A stretch of 64,000 nucleotides of DNA from Pseudomonas sp. SCA2728.1_7 (GCF_018138145.1 NZ_CP073104.1:2852001-2916000), one strand, 5' to 3'; shown: positions 10,254 through 18,641, counted from the first letter of the stretch. The notes: generated from the sequence alone by a model not told the origin. Translations and numbers: made by a program.

Positions 10254-11042
10254 ATGCGTAAGCAACTGATGATCCCCGCTCTCCTCGCCGCAAGCGTTGC
10301 CTTGGCTGCCTGCTCCACTCCGCCTAACCCGAATCTGGAAAACGCGCGCACCAACTACGCCGGCCTGCAAGCCAACCCACAGGCGAGCAAAGTCGCAGCA
10401 CTGGAAACCAAAGACGCCAGCGACTACCTGGACAAGGCCGACAAGGCTTATCTGGACAAGCAAGACGCCGCCAAGGTTGACCAACTGGCCTACCTGACCA
10501 ACCAGCGCGTGGAAGTGGCCAAGCAGACCATCGCCCTGCGCACCGCTGAAAACAATCTGAAGAACGCTGCAGCCCAACGTGCCCAGGCGCGTCTGGATGC
10601 CCGTGACCAGCAGATCAAACAGCTGCAGGACAGCCTCAACGCCAAGCAGACCGATCGCGGTACGCTGGTGACCTTCGGTGACGTACTGTTCGCCACCGAC
10701 CGTGCCGACCTGAAATCCAGCGGTCTGGTCAACATCAACAAACTGGCGCAATTCCTTCAGGAAAACCCGGATCGCAAAGTGATCGTCGAGGGCTACACCG
10801 ACAGCACCGGGACCGCCAGCCACAACCAGTCGCTGTCTGAGCGTCGCGCCAACTCCGTGCGCACCGCACTGGTGAAAATGGGCGTTGATCCAGCGCGCAT
10901 CGTCACTCAAGGCTACGGCAAGGAATACCCGGTTGCCGAGAACGGCAGTGTTTCCGGCCGTGCGATGAACCGTCGTGTGGAAGTGACCATTTCCAACGAC
11001 AACCAGCCGGTTGTACCTCGTTCGGCGGTAAGCTCGAACTAA
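10254..11042 (+). CDS. lptF: LptF-like OmpA family lipoprotein
   Basis: 262 residues. A signal peptide ends in a lipobox with Cys20 (VALAAC). Residues 25-125 form a helical DUF4398-like region, and residues 140-248 are an OmpA-C peptidoglycan-binding domain, starting VTFGDVLFATDRADL and carrying EGYTDSTG (D183) and LSERRANSVR (R198), the residues that usually bind diaminopimelate. It thus links the outer membrane to the cell wall. The P. aeruginosa counterpart (PA3692) is an AlgU-dependent stress lipoprotein. It is second gene after the DUF4398 lipoprotein and ends at a strong terminator. Confidence 0.93.
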   Translation: MRKQLMIPALLAASVALAACSTPPNPNLENARTNYAGLQANPQASKVAALETKDASDYLDKADKAYLDKQDAAKVDQLAYLTNQRVEVAKQTIALRTAENNLKNAAAQRAQARLDARDQQIKQLQDSLNAKQTDRGTLVTFGDVLFATDRADLKSSGLVNINKLAQFLQENPDRKVIVEGYTDSTGTASHNQSLSERRANSVRTALVKMGVDPARIVTQGYGKEYPVAENGSVSGRAMNRRVEVTISNDNQPVVPRSAVSSN

Positions 11043-11060
11043 GCGCCCTGCAGTAACGCA

Positions 11061-11096
11061 AAAGCCCCGCCTGAGCGATCAGGCGGGGCTTTTTTT
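11061..11096 (+). terminator. Rho-independent terminator of lptF
   Basis: A perfect stem AAAGCCCCGCCTGA/TCAGGCGGGGCTTT with a GCGA loop and a run of seven T, 18 nt after the lptF stop. The 3' half of this hairpin is also found inside each unit of the repeat array that follows. Confidence 0.95.
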
Positions 11097-11100
11097 GTGA

Positions 11101-11213
11101 GGCTGAAATGGTGGCCCCTCACCCCAGCCCTCTCCCGAGGGAGAGGGAGCCGATTTGTGGTGCTTTCAGAATTTGTGTTCGACACGATGGATCAGGCGGG
11201 GCTTTTTTGTGCG
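11101..11213 (+). repeat. 113-bp tandem repeat, unit A
   Basis: First unit of a 113-bp array that continues at 12523-12846 on the other side of the insertion sequence. It contains the palindromic core CCCTCTCCCGAGGGAGAGGG near its start and a GATCAGGCGGGGCTTTTTTG stretch near its end. Confidence 0.9.
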
Positions 11214-11269
11214 GGCTGCCTCGTCCTAAATAAGGTTTACACCTTCTGGCTTCTTATCAGGAGGGTGCA

Positions 11270-11665
11270 ATGGAGACGGGCGAAAAGCGGAGTCAGCGCG
11301 ATTACACACTGACTTTTAAATTGTCGGTTGTCGATCAGGTCGAAAAAGGCGAGTTGAGTTATAAAGAGGCTCAACGGCGCTATGGGATTCAAGGCCGGTC
11401 GACGGTTCTGGTTTGGTTACGCAAGCATGGTCGGCAGGATTGGAGCCAAGGCGCCTCCATTCGCTCTCAGAGGACTCGACCGATGGACGAGCCAACTTTG
11501 CCGCTGACGCCTGAGCAGAGAATCAAAGAGCTTGAAGAACAATTGGCGCTGGCCAATCAGAAAGCCAAATTTTTTGAAGACGTGGTCGATGTTCTGAAGA
11601 ATGACTATGGCGTATCCGTTGTAAAAAAGCGGCCAGGCAAGTCGTTGCGCAAACCCAAACCCTGA
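11270..11665 (+). CDS. IS3-family transposase OrfA
   Basis: 131 residues. The N-terminal half is a helix-turn-helix DNA-binding domain (RDYTLTFKLSVVDQVEKGEL, then YKEAQRRYGIQGRSTVLVWLRKHG) that recognises the IS ends. The second half holds a leucine-zipper-like helix at about 80-115 (EQRIKELEEQLALANQKAKF) for multimerisation. A good ribosome binding site (CAGGAGGG) lies upstream. The A6G slippery site lies near its 3' end, so a fraction of ribosomes should make the fused OrfAB transposase. Confidence 0.93.
   Translation: METGEKRSQRDYTLTFKLSVVDQVEKGELSYKEAQRRYGIQGRSTVLVWLRKHGRQDWSQGASIRSQRTRPMDEPTLPLTPEQRIKELEEQLALANQKAKFFEDVVDVLKNDYGVSVVKKRPGKSLRKPKP
11623..11629 (+). other. -1 programmed frameshift slippery site of the IS
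   Basis: The heptamer A AAA AAG is in the correct phase in orfA (V-K-K). After a -1 slip the frame reads on without a stop into orfB, giving AARQVVAQTQTLSVSRACQF before the orfB ATG, which looks like a natural OrfB N-terminus. Confidence 0.85.
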
Positions 11666-11688
11666 GTGTCAGCAGGGCTTGCCAGTTT

Positions 11689-12492
11689 ATGGGAATAAGT
11701 CGCCAAGCCTATTACAAGCGAGATCGGGCTTACCGATCCAGGCTTGAGCAAGACCAGAAGCTCATCAAGTTTGTGCATGAGATCCGCTTACGTCAGCCCT
11801 GCATCGGTACTCGTAAGTTACATTCGATGATGCATGCCAAACGCGAGAGACAAGAACTGCATGTTGGAAGGGATCGTCTATTCGATGTTTTGCGCGATCA
11901 TCGACAACTGGTACGTAGAAAACGGGCCTATCACAAGACGACTGACAGCCATCATCGTTTTCGCTGCCATCCCAACCTCCTGAAACCTGGCCCGCATCAA
12001 GTGATTGCGACCGGCCCAGAACAAGTCTGGGTAGCAGATATCACCTACATCCCCACACGAGAAGGATCTGTTTACTTGAGTTTGGTGACAGATGCTTACT
12101 CGAGAAAAATTGTCGGCTTTCACGTACATGACAGCCTGCACGCCAAATCCGTGGCTCAAGCCTTCCGAAAGGCGCTAAAAGAGCGCCGAACAAAGCAACG
12201 ACTGGTGCATCACTCGGATCGAGGCGCACAGTACTGCTCTGATCTTTACCAGAAGCTGCACGCCAAACATGACGTCACTTGCTCAATGACCGATGGCTAC
12301 GATTGCTACCAAAACGCTCTCGCAGAGCGGGTTAACGGCATTCTGAAAACAGAGCTGCTGCTCTACAGGCCAGAAAATCTAGAACAGGCTGAACAGATGG
12401 TGCGGGAGGCTATTACGATCTACAACCAAGAGCGGCCGCACCTTTCCTTAAAATACAAAACGCCCGATGCGGTGCATCGGGCGTTAGGGTGA
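11689..12492 (+). CDS. IS3-family transposase OrfB (integrase catalytic domain)
   Basis: 267 residues from its internal ATG, but expected to be made mainly as an OrfAB fusion through the upstream slippery site. An HTH_21-type segment (VHEIRLRQPCIGTRKLHSMM) precedes the rve domain. The DDE triad is visible as WVADITYI, HHSDRGAQYCS and NALAERVNGILKTEL. It cuts and joins the IS ends. No frameshift or stop interrupts the frame, and it ends 30 nt before the right end of the element. Confidence 0.93.
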   Translation: MGISRQAYYKRDRAYRSRLEQDQKLIKFVHEIRLRQPCIGTRKLHSMMHAKRERQELHVGRDRLFDVLRDHRQLVRRKRAYHKTTDSHHRFRCHPNLLKPGPHQVIATGPEQVWVADITYIPTREGSVYLSLVTDAYSRKIVGFHVHDSLHAKSVAQAFRKALKERRTKQRLVHHSDRGAQYCSDLYQKLHAKHDVTCSMTDGYDCYQNALAERVNGILKTELLLYRPENLEQAEQMVREAITIYNQERPHLSLKYKTPDAVHRALG

Positions 12493-12522
12493 ATAGGTGT
12501 AAACCTATTTCAGGACTAGACA

Positions 12523-12846
12523 GGCTGAAATCGCGGCCCCTCACCCCAGCCCTCTCCCGAGGGAGAGGGAGCCGATTTGTGGTGCTTTCAGAATTTGTGT
12601 TCGACACGATGGATCAGGCGGAGCTTTTTTGTGCGGGCTGAAATCGCGGCCCCTCACCCCAGCCCTCTCCCGAGGGAGAGGGAGCCGATTTGTGGTGCTT
12701 TCAGAATTTGTGCTCGCCACGATGGATCAGGCTGGGCTTTTTTGTGCGGGCTGAAATCGCGGCCCCTCACCCCAGCCCTCTCACGAGGGAGAGGGAGCCG
12801 ATTTGTGGTGTTTTCAGAATTTGTGTTCGACACGATGGATCAGGTC
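12523..12846 (+). repeat. 113-bp tandem repeat, units B, C and partial D
   Basis: Units begin at 12523, 12636 and 12749 (period exactly 113) and are nearly identical to each other and to unit A left of the IS. The last unit stops being similar near 12846. Reading frames that run through the array are by-products of the repetition and are not genes. Confidence 0.92.
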
Positions 12847-12867
12847 GGCGTAACTCGAAAGACAACT

Positions 12868-12910
12868 CGGTCAGTCCCCTCTCCCTCTGGGAGAGGGTTA
12901 GGGTGAGGGC
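12868..12910 (-). repeat. Inverted single copy of the CCCTC element capping the 113-bp array
   Basis: CCCCTCTCCCTCTGGGAGAG followed by GGTTAGGGTGAGGGC is the reverse complement of the core at the start of each array unit. It ends 14 nt before the stop of the minus-strand membrane protein and may serve as its 3' hairpin. Confidence 0.8.
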
Positions 12911-12923
12911 TGGTCCTGCAGAA

Positions 12924-13253
12924 TCACTGCTCGAGCTTCTGCGGGGTCTCTTCGCCCATGCAGCGCACCGCTTTTTTCTGCGCGTTGATCAACACACCGG
13001 TCAAACCTTTCTGCTCGGTATCGAACAACACCAGCACGCCATCGATGCACTGCGCCACTTGCGGCGCCGGGTCCAGTGAGACTTTGTAATCCTCACCCGG
13101 CACCGTCTTGAGCATGGTGAATTCGTTGAGCAGCAACGCATCCTCAGGTTTGGCGAAGTGCAGGTAGCCGTAGTACCACAGCGCCCCGACGGTGCCGAGG
13201 ATGCTGCAGATACCGGTGATGATCAGCGGGATGGCGTTGCGTTCTTCAGTCAT
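12924..13253 (-). CDS. Small inner-membrane protein of unknown function
   Basis: 109 residues. One hydrophobic segment at about 8-29 (IPLIITGICSILGTVGALWYYG) suggests a single N-terminal membrane anchor. The rest is a small soluble domain with two cysteines (in VAQCIDGVLVLF and AVRCMGEE), perhaps periplasmic. No domain recognised. Its ATG overlaps the stop of the upstream hydrolase gene by 4 nt (ATGA), so the two are probably translated together. Confidence 0.8.
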   Translation of the reverse strand: MTEERNAIPLIITGICSILGTVGALWYYGYLHFAKPEDALLLNEFTMLKTVPGEDYKVSLDPAPQVAQCIDGVLVLFDTEQKGLTGVLINAQKKAVRCMGEETPQKLEQ

Positions 13254-14155
13254 TGCGGACTCTCATCGTCAGAATTCGGGGGTGTCGGGTAATTGGGGAT
13301 TTCGCCGAGGCGGCGCAGGCCGTTGAAATGCTCGGGGTCGTCAAGGTAGCGCAGCATCACCTGACGCCAGACCGGGTCGCCGAAGGTCTGCACATGACCG
13401 CCTCGGGTCAGTTGCAGCACGCGCGGTGGCGGCGCAGCTTGATACAGACGAATGCCGTTGGAAAGCGGGACCAGCGGATCATCGATGCTGTGAAAGATCA
13501 GTTTCGGCACACCGTTCAGCTGCGGCATCGAGTTGATCGCGCTGTCGCTGTCCGGCACCAGCCACGACAACGGCACCTGGAACGGCCAGGTCAGCCACGA
13601 GGTGCTCAGCGCATATTGGCCAACGCTGCGGTAACTGGCGGGCACGCCGTCGAGGACCAAAGCCTTGAGCTGCTTTTGTCTTTCGGGATGTTGTACCAGC
13701 CAATGCACCGCCATCGAACCGCCGAGGCTTTGTCCGAGCAGAATCAGCGGCTTGCCTTTGACCTCCGGCGCTTTGTCCAGCCAGGCAAATGCGGTGTCGA
13801 TGTCCTGATAGATCGCCGGCAAACTCGGCTCGCCCTCGGACAAGCCATAACCGCGATAGTCAACCAGCAACACTTGATAGCCGTTTTTCGGCAACCACCA
13901 ACTGCCGCCGAGATGCATCGGCAGATTGCCGCCGTTGCCGTGCAGATGCAGGACGGTGCCTTTGACCTCGACGCCGGGTTTGGCCGGCAGCCACCAGGCA
14001 TTGAGCTTCAAGCCATCCGCCGTGACCAGGGTGACGGTGCGGTATTCGAGTTTGGCTTTTTCCGGAGTGAATATCTGGCCCGGTTCGGGGTAGAACAACA
14101 AAGAGCTACAACCGCCGAGGGTCAGTAGCAGGCAGATGATGCCGAGGATTCTCAT
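13250..14155 (-). CDS. Alpha/beta hydrolase lipoprotein
   Basis: 301 residues from MRILGIIC. A signal peptide with lipobox LGGC (Cys16) predicts a membrane-anchored lipoprotein. The hydrolase fold has HGNGGN at 72-77 (oxyanion loop), DYRGYGLSEGEPS near 99, nucleophile Ser143 in GQSLGGS, acid in FHSIDDPLVP and histidine in RGGHVQTF. It is related to the YfhR/BEM46 group; substrate unknown. An in-frame extension upstream runs into REP sequence and is rejected. A 4-nt overlap couples it to the small membrane protein. Confidence 0.9.
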   Translation of the reverse strand: MRILGIICLLLTLGGCSSLLFYPEPGQIFTPEKAKLEYRTVTLVTADGLKLNAWWLPAKPGVEVKGTVLHLHGNGGNLPMHLGGSWWLPKNGYQVLLVDYRGYGLSEGEPSLPAIYQDIDTAFAWLDKAPEVKGKPLILLGQSLGGSMAVHWLVQHPERQKQLKALVLDGVPASYRSVGQYALSTSWLTWPFQVPLSWLVPDSDSAINSMPQLNGVPKLIFHSIDDPLVPLSNGIRLYQAAPPPRVLQLTRGGHVQTFGDPVWRQVMLRYLDDPEHFNGLRRLGEIPNYPTPPNSDDESPQ

Positions 14156-14199
14156 CCGGTGAAACCTCGCAAAAAATTCGGGTTGGAATACAGAACAAA

Positions 14200-14293
14200 C
14201 CTGTAGGAGTGAGCCTGCTCGCGATAGCGGTGCATCAGTCGATATTAATGTTGATTGACACACCGCTATCGCGAGCAGGCTCACTCCTACAGG
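14200..14293. repeat. REP doublet (inverted pair, perfect 33-nt arms)
   Basis: Arms 14200-14232 and 14261-14293 of the GTAGGAGTGAGC subtype are perfect inverted repeats around a 28-nt spacer. It ends 14 nt past the stop of the QEGLA-motif gene, between it and the divergent hydrolase. Confidence 0.95.
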
Positions 14294-14307
14294 GGATTTT
14301 TTGTGGG

Positions 14308-15585
14308 TTAAAGGATATTGGAGTAATCCGCTTCGATCCGGTCCAGGCTCAAATGATTGAGGAAGTTGGAGAAGCACATCCACGCAGACAACGCGTTCAA
14401 ATCGCGAAACTGGTCCGGCAGATACTTCGGCGGTACCACCAGCCCTTCATCCACCAGCTGGCGCAAGGTCCGCATGTCTTCCAGCGTGGTCTTGCCACAG
14501 AACAACAACGGAATCTGTTCAAGCTTGCCTTTACGCACGGCCAACTGAATGTAGTTGTAAACCATGATAAAGCCCTTGAGGTAGGACAAGTCTTTGGTGA
14601 ATGGCAGACCGGTGGGCGTAGATCCACGGAAAACCCGACTGGCGTTGCCGTAACTTTCCGCCATCTCGAAGCCCTGCTCGCGGAAGAACTCGAAGATCTG
14701 CAAGAAGTCCGCGCCCTCCTCGACCATATGAATGGCGCGCGTGCGGTTGGTCAGTTTGCGCAGGCGGCTCGGGTAGGAGGCGAAGGTGATGATTTCCATC
14801 AGAATCGCCAGGCCTTCCTGAGTCACCGTCGACGACGGTGGGCCTTTGGACAGGAAGGTGCAGATCGGCTGGTTCAGCCCGTTGAGCGTAGTGCCCACAT
14901 GGACCAGACCTTCGTGGACTTCCAGCGCGCGCACATCGCGATCGTTGAACATCGCGTCGGTGCGGATCTTGATGTAGTCGGCGCCCGCTGCGGCGTCAGC
15001 AACAATGCCGTCGGACTCGAACACGCGAATGGTTTCCTCGGCCTCACCGAAGACTTTGTTCAAACGGGTCTGCAGCAAGTGCACCGCGTCTTTGGCGGTA
15101 AGGATTTTCGGCTCATCCTTCAAGTCGCCACGGCCATCGATGTTGTTCAGGTAGTCGGACATCATCAGGCCGAGGTCGGCCAGGGTCGGGTCGCCGGCGT
15201 GGAAAGCATCGGAGGCGGCGCCGTACAGTTCTTGCGAGATCAGGCCGAAATCCTCGGTGCCGCGCGCTTCGAGCATGCGCACCACCATGCGGTATTCCTT
15301 GCACATGCGCCGCATGATCTGCCCGACCGGGTTGAACTGGCCGAGCTGGCGGGTGATGTCGCGCTCGATGTTCTGGAATTCCAGCTTGACCTTGCTCGAA
15401 TCGAAACTCAGCGGCCGATTGAGGTAATAGTCGCGATCCACCGCCGGCATTTCCTTGCCTTTGGCCTTGAGGAAGCCCTTACGGATGTTCTCGTCCCACT
15501 TGACCGCGTCGAGTACGCGAATCGGCGTCTGCGCCAGCACAATGCGGTCGGACAACATACGTATCGTCTGCTGGTAATCGTCCAC
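14308..15585 (-). CDS. QEGLA-motif (DUF1704) protein, flavohemoglobin expression-modulating family
   Basis: 425 residues of the DUF1704 family, named from the QEGLA motif seen here at 256-260. A metallopeptidase-like H-E-x-x-x-H segment (EVHEGLVHVG, 224-229) precedes it, so a zinc-dependent hydrolase activity is plausible; eukaryotic relatives are the tyrosine-carboxypeptidase/MATCAP-type enzymes. The family label refers to a reported influence on flavohemoglobin expression; the actual role is unclear. It lies 24 nt downstream of a lipoprotein gene and is probably cotranscribed with it. Confidence 0.9.
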   Translation of the reverse strand: MDDYQQTIRMLSDRIVLAQTPIRVLDAVKWDENIRKGFLKAKGKEMPAVDRDYYLNRPLSFDSSKVKLEFQNIERDITRQLGQFNPVGQIMRRMCKEYRMVVRMLEARGTEDFGLISQELYGAASDAFHAGDPTLADLGLMMSDYLNNIDGRGDLKDEPKILTAKDAVHLLQTRLNKVFGEAEETIRVFESDGIVADAAAGADYIKIRTDAMFNDRDVRALEVHEGLVHVGTTLNGLNQPICTFLSKGPPSSTVTQEGLAILMEIITFASYPSRLRKLTNRTRAIHMVEEGADFLQIFEFFREQGFEMAESYGNASRVFRGSTPTGLPFTKDLSYLKGFIMVYNYIQLAVRKGKLEQIPLLFCGKTTLEDMRTLRQLVDEGLVVPPKYLPDQFRDLNALSAWMCFSNFLNHLSLDRIEADYSNIL

Positions 15586-15609
15586 CCGAAACTCCTGTAG
15601 AAAACTGAA

Positions 15610-16164
15610 TTATTTGGCGCGTGCCTGGCGCTGGTAGCGCACGGCTTCAACGAACACATCGGAATTGGCCGGATCGTCGAGGTAAGCAAAGACCTTGTCG
15701 AGGTTGCTGTCGACATGCACGCCGTCGCCATCGTCGGTCTGGAAGGCTTGACCGTCGAGGGCTTTCTGCTTGATCGCTTGATTGATCTGCTCGAGATCGA
15801 GGTTGTAGACCACCAGTTCGTGTTTGTCGGTGAGCTCGAAACCAGCGATGGTGAAGTGGCCACCGTACTGCGCCGGGACTTTCGCCGACAGATACCAGCG
15901 GCTGCCGTGGCGCGACACGGTGAACGGATAGGCTTCACGTTCGTGGGGTTTGGCCTTGAAGTACGTAACGGCCTGATAGCGATCGTTGCCCAACCGCGTC
16001 AGCTCAAGGTTCATCGGCTCGCCCCAGGCATTGGTGCTCGACCATTTGCCGAGCAGGCCCTTGGGCGCCGGGTCACTGGCGGTCAGCGGCTCCTTGAAGG
16101 TCACCAGACAGCCACTGAGCAGCAGGAACGACAAGGCGATCAGCACGCCACGCCAGGCTTTCAT
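15610..16164 (-). CDS. Conserved lipoprotein of unknown function
   Basis: 184 residues with a signal peptide and lipobox LLSGC (Cys19). The mature protein begins after VTFKEPLTASD and is predicted to be a beta-rich globular domain (GKWSSTNAWGEPMNLELTRL, with alternating strands) ending in a helix. No catalytic motif is evident. It probably forms an operon with the QEGLA-motif gene 24 nt downstream. Confidence 0.82.
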   Translation of the reverse strand: MKAWRGVLIALSFLLLSGCLVTFKEPLTASDPAPKGLLGKWSSTNAWGEPMNLELTRLGNDRYQAVTYFKAKPHEREAYPFTVSRHGSRWYLSAKVPAQYGGHFTIAGFELTDKHELVVYNLDLEQINQAIKQKALDGQAFQTDDGDGVHVDSNLDKVFAYLDDPANSDVFVEAVRYQRQARAK

Positions 16165-16208
16165 TCAATACTCCCTATGAACACACGGCCCTGAACATCG
16201 CCACATTA

Positions 16209-16304
16209 CCCTGTGGGAGCGAGCCTGCTCGCGAAAGCGGTGTGTCAGGCAACAAAGATGTTGAATGTCAGACCGCATTCGCGAGCAGGCTCGCTCCCAC
16301 AGGG
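16209..16304. repeat. REP doublet (inverted pair)
   Basis: Inverted arms of the GTGGGAGCGAGC subtype at 16209-16236 and about 16278-16304. It ends 15 nt past the stop of the TetR gene. Confidence 0.92.
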
Positions 16305-16319
16305 TGAAGCAACAGCGGA

Positions 16320-17033
16320 TTACACCGACGCGAGCACCAGGTGCATGTAGCGCGTCAGAATGCCGAGCATGTCCTCTTCGGCCAAAGGCTCGGCGTCGTT
16401 GAGCAGGCCCTGATATTCCATCCGTCCGATAATCGCCGTCAACACCTTGGCATCCTGTTGCGGTTCACGCGAGCCCAGCACCTGAAACAATTGGCAGGTG
16501 CCCTGCAGCAGAATCTGCTGATGCGAGCGCACCAGAATCGCCAGACGCGGGTTGAGCAACGCTTCCTGGCGGAATGCCTGTTCGGCCATCAAATGCTCGC
16601 GACGGTTAAGCAATTGCCGGTGAACATAGTCGGCCATCAACCGCGCGATATCGTCGGCCAGTTGCGAGCGCGACTCGGGGCTGCCGTCGCCACTGACGAC
16701 CATTTCGCGCAGCAAACCTTCGTTGTTGATCCACAACTTGGCCATGTACGCCGCACTGCGCTCCACATACTGGGCGAAGGTATCGGTGAGCAGGTCATCG
16801 ATGTCTTTGAAGTAATAGGTGGTCGCCGACAACGGCACACCGGCCTCGGCAGCCACGGCGCGGTGGCGCACGGCACGCACGCCGTCGCGCACGACAATGC
16901 GCATCGCCGCGTCGAGAATGTCCTGTCGACGCTGCTCGCTGCCCTGTCGGCTGGCCTTGCGGCCCTGGTACTGAACACTTTCAGCGACCGCAGTGGCGAT
17001 ACCCGCTGCACCCTCTTGAGCTATTGCACCCAT
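16320..17033 (-). CDS. TetR/AcrR family transcriptional regulator
   Basis: 237 residues. The N-terminal helix-turn-helix is typical of TetR (RQDILDAAMRIVVRDGVRAV, then RHRAVAAEAGVPLSATTYYF); the C-terminal ligand domain is family-specific. I choose the ATG at 17033; a GTG directly before it is an alternative. A near-perfect palindrome lies 40 nt upstream and may be its own operator. It is next to lysS in the same relative place as PA3699. Its targets are not evident, as the flanking genes are housekeeping. Confidence 0.9.
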   Translation of the reverse strand: MGAIAQEGAAGIATAVAESVQYQGRKASRQGSEQRRQDILDAAMRIVVRDGVRAVRHRAVAAEAGVPLSATTYYFKDIDDLLTDTFAQYVERSAAYMAKLWINNEGLLREMVVSGDGSPESRSQLADDIARLMADYVHRQLLNRREHLMAEQAFRQEALLNPRLAILVRSHQQILLQGTCQLFQVLGSREPQQDAKVLTAIIGRMEYQGLLNDAEPLAEEDMLGILTRYMHLVLASV

Positions 17034-17072
17034 CACGACAGAACTTCCTCTGCTATTGCGAAATTAACCAAT

Positions 17073-17088
17073 TGATACATTTGTACCA
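17073..17088. promoter_or_regulatory. Candidate operator for the TetR regulator
   Basis: TGATACA-TT-TGTACCA is an inverted repeat with 6 of 7 arm positions paired, placed 40 nt upstream of the TetR start codon where autoregulation would act. Confidence 0.35.
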
Positions 17089-17099
17089 GACAGGCAATA

Positions 17100-17126
17100 A
17101 AAAGCCGCCTGTTTTAGGCGGCTTTT
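17100..17126 (-). terminator. Rho-independent terminator of lysS
   Basis: The stem AAAAGCCGCCT/AGGCGGCTTTT lies 13 nt after the lysS stop and is followed on the minus strand by a T run. Confidence 0.9.
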
Positions 17127-17138
17127 CAACTGAAACGT

Positions 17139-18641
17139 TTACGCTTGCGGTCGCATGTGCGGGAACAGGATCACATCGCGGATCGACGGCGAGTTGGTCA
17201 ACAACATCACCAGACGATCGATGCCGATGCCTTCACCGGCCGTTGGCGGCATGCCGTACTCCAGCGCGCGCACGAAGTCGGCGTCGTAGTGCATGGCTTC
17301 GTCGTCGCCAGCGTCCTTGTCGGCCACCTGCGCCATGAAGCGCTCGGCCTGGTCTTCTGCGTCGTTCAACTCGGAATAGGCGTTGGCGATTTCACGGCCA
17401 CCGATGAACAGCTCGAAACGGTCAGTGACGTTCGGGTTGTCGTCGTTGCGACGCGCCAGCGGCGACACTTCGAACGGGTATTGAGTGATGAAGTGCGGCT
17501 GTTCCAGCTTGTGCTCGACCAGTTCTTCGAAAATCATCACCTGCAGCTTGCCCAGACCTTCGAAGCCCAGCACCTTGGCGCCGGCCTTCTTGGCGATGGC
17601 GCGCGCTTTGTCGATGTCGTTCAGATCATCGGCAGTCAGCTCAGGGTTGTACTTGAGAATCGAGTCGAACACCGACAGGCGCACGAACGGCTCGCCGAAG
17701 TGGAACACCTTGTCGCCGTAAGGCACGTCGGTGCTGCCCAGCACCAGCTGCGCCAATTCACGGAACAGTTCTTCGGTCAGGTCCATGTTGTCTTCGTAGT
17801 CGGCGTAAGCCTGGTAGAACTCCAACATGGTGAATTCTGGGTTGTGACGAGTCGAAACGCCTTCGTTACGGAAGTTGCGGTTGATCTCGAAAACCTTTTC
17901 AAAGCCACCGACCACCAGTCGCTTCAGATACAGCTCAGGCGCGATACGCAGGAACATTTCCATGTCCAGCGCGTTGTGGTGGGTTTCGAACGGCTTGGCC
18001 GCAGCGCCGCCAGGGATGGTCTGCAGCATCGGCGTTTCGACTTCGAGGAAGTCGCGCTTCATCAGGAAGCTGCGGATGTGCGCGATCACTTGCGAACGTA
18101 CGCGGAAGGTCTGGCGCACTTCGTCGTTGACGATCAGGTCAACGTAGCGCTGACGGTAACGCTGTTCGGTGTCGGTCAGGCCGTGGTGCTTGTCCGGCAG
18201 CGGACGCAGCGATTTGGTCAGCAGACGCACGCTGGTCATTTCAACGTACAGGTCGCCCTTGCCGGAACGCGCCAGGGTGCCTTCGGCGGCAATGATGTCG
18301 CCCATGTCCCAGGTTTTCACCGCGGCCAGGGTGTCTTCCGACAGGGTTTTACGGTTGACGTAGACCTGGATGCGACCGGTCATGTCCTGAATCACCATGA
18401 ACGAGCCACGGTTGAGCATGATGCGACCGGCAACCTTGACCGGGATTGCAGCCTCTGCCAGCTCTTCCTTGGTCTTGTCCGCGTACTTCTTCTGCAGATC
18501 TTCGCAGTAGTTTTCGCGGCGGAAGTCGTTCGGGAAGGCGTTGCCCTTGGCGCGCTCGGCAGCCAGCTTTTCCTTGCGCAGGGCGATCAGGGAGTTTTCT
18601 TCCTGTTGCAGGGCTTGCGGGTCGAGTTGTTGGTCGCTCAT
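17139..18641 (-). CDS. lysS: Lysyl-tRNA synthetase, class II
   Basis: 500 residues. It charges tRNA-Lys using ATP. An OB-fold anticodon-binding domain (about 60-165; [20 protein letters not shown]) precedes the class II catalytic core, with motif 2 [20 protein letters not shown] and motif 3 [20 protein letters not shown] near the C-terminus. It lies 113 nt downstream of prfB, the common bacterial prfB-lysS pair. Confidence 0.98.
   Translation of the reverse strand: MSDQQLDPQALQQEENSLIALRKEKLAAERAKGNAFPNDFRRENYCEDLQKKYADKTKEELAEAAIPVKVAGRIMLNRGSFMVIQDMTGRIQVYVNRKTLSEDTLAAVKTWDMGDIIAAEGTLARSGKGDLYVEMTSVRLLTKSLRPLPDKHHGLTDTEQRYRQRYVDLIVNDEVRQTFRVRSQVIAHIRSFLMKRDFLEVETPMLQTIPGGAAAKPFETHHNALDMEMFLRIAPELYLKRLVVGGFEKVFEINRNFRNEGVSTRHNPEFTMLEFYQAYADYEDNMDLTEELFRELAQLVLGSTDVPYGDKVFHFGEPFVRLSVFDSILKYNPELTADDLNDIDKARAIAKKAGAKVLGFEGLGKLQVMIFEELVEHKLEQPHFITQYPFEVSPLARRNDDNPNVTDRFELFIGGREIANAYSELNDAEDQAERFMAQVADKDAGDDEAMHYDADFVRALEYGMPPTAGEGIGIDRLVMLLTNSPSIRDVILFPHMRPQA

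Larger units (their letters stand above)
11217..12522 (+). mobile_element. Complete IS3-family insertion sequence (1306 bp)
   Basis: The element starts TGCCTCGTCC and ends GGACTAGACA. The terminal inverted repeats extend over about 28 nt (left AAGGTTTACACCT, right AGGTGTAAACCT as inner parts). A direct repeat GGC at 11214-11216 and 12523-12525 is the 3-bp target duplication. It carries orfA and orfB with a -1 frameshift signal, as in the IS3 family. It is inserted into the first bases of a 113-bp repeat unit. Both reading frames are intact, so it may still be mobile. Confidence 0.93.

Noticed and set aside
12577..13079. Plus-strand frames through the 113-bp array
   Set aside because: Translations consist of the repeated array and antisense of the small membrane protein gene; no independent support.
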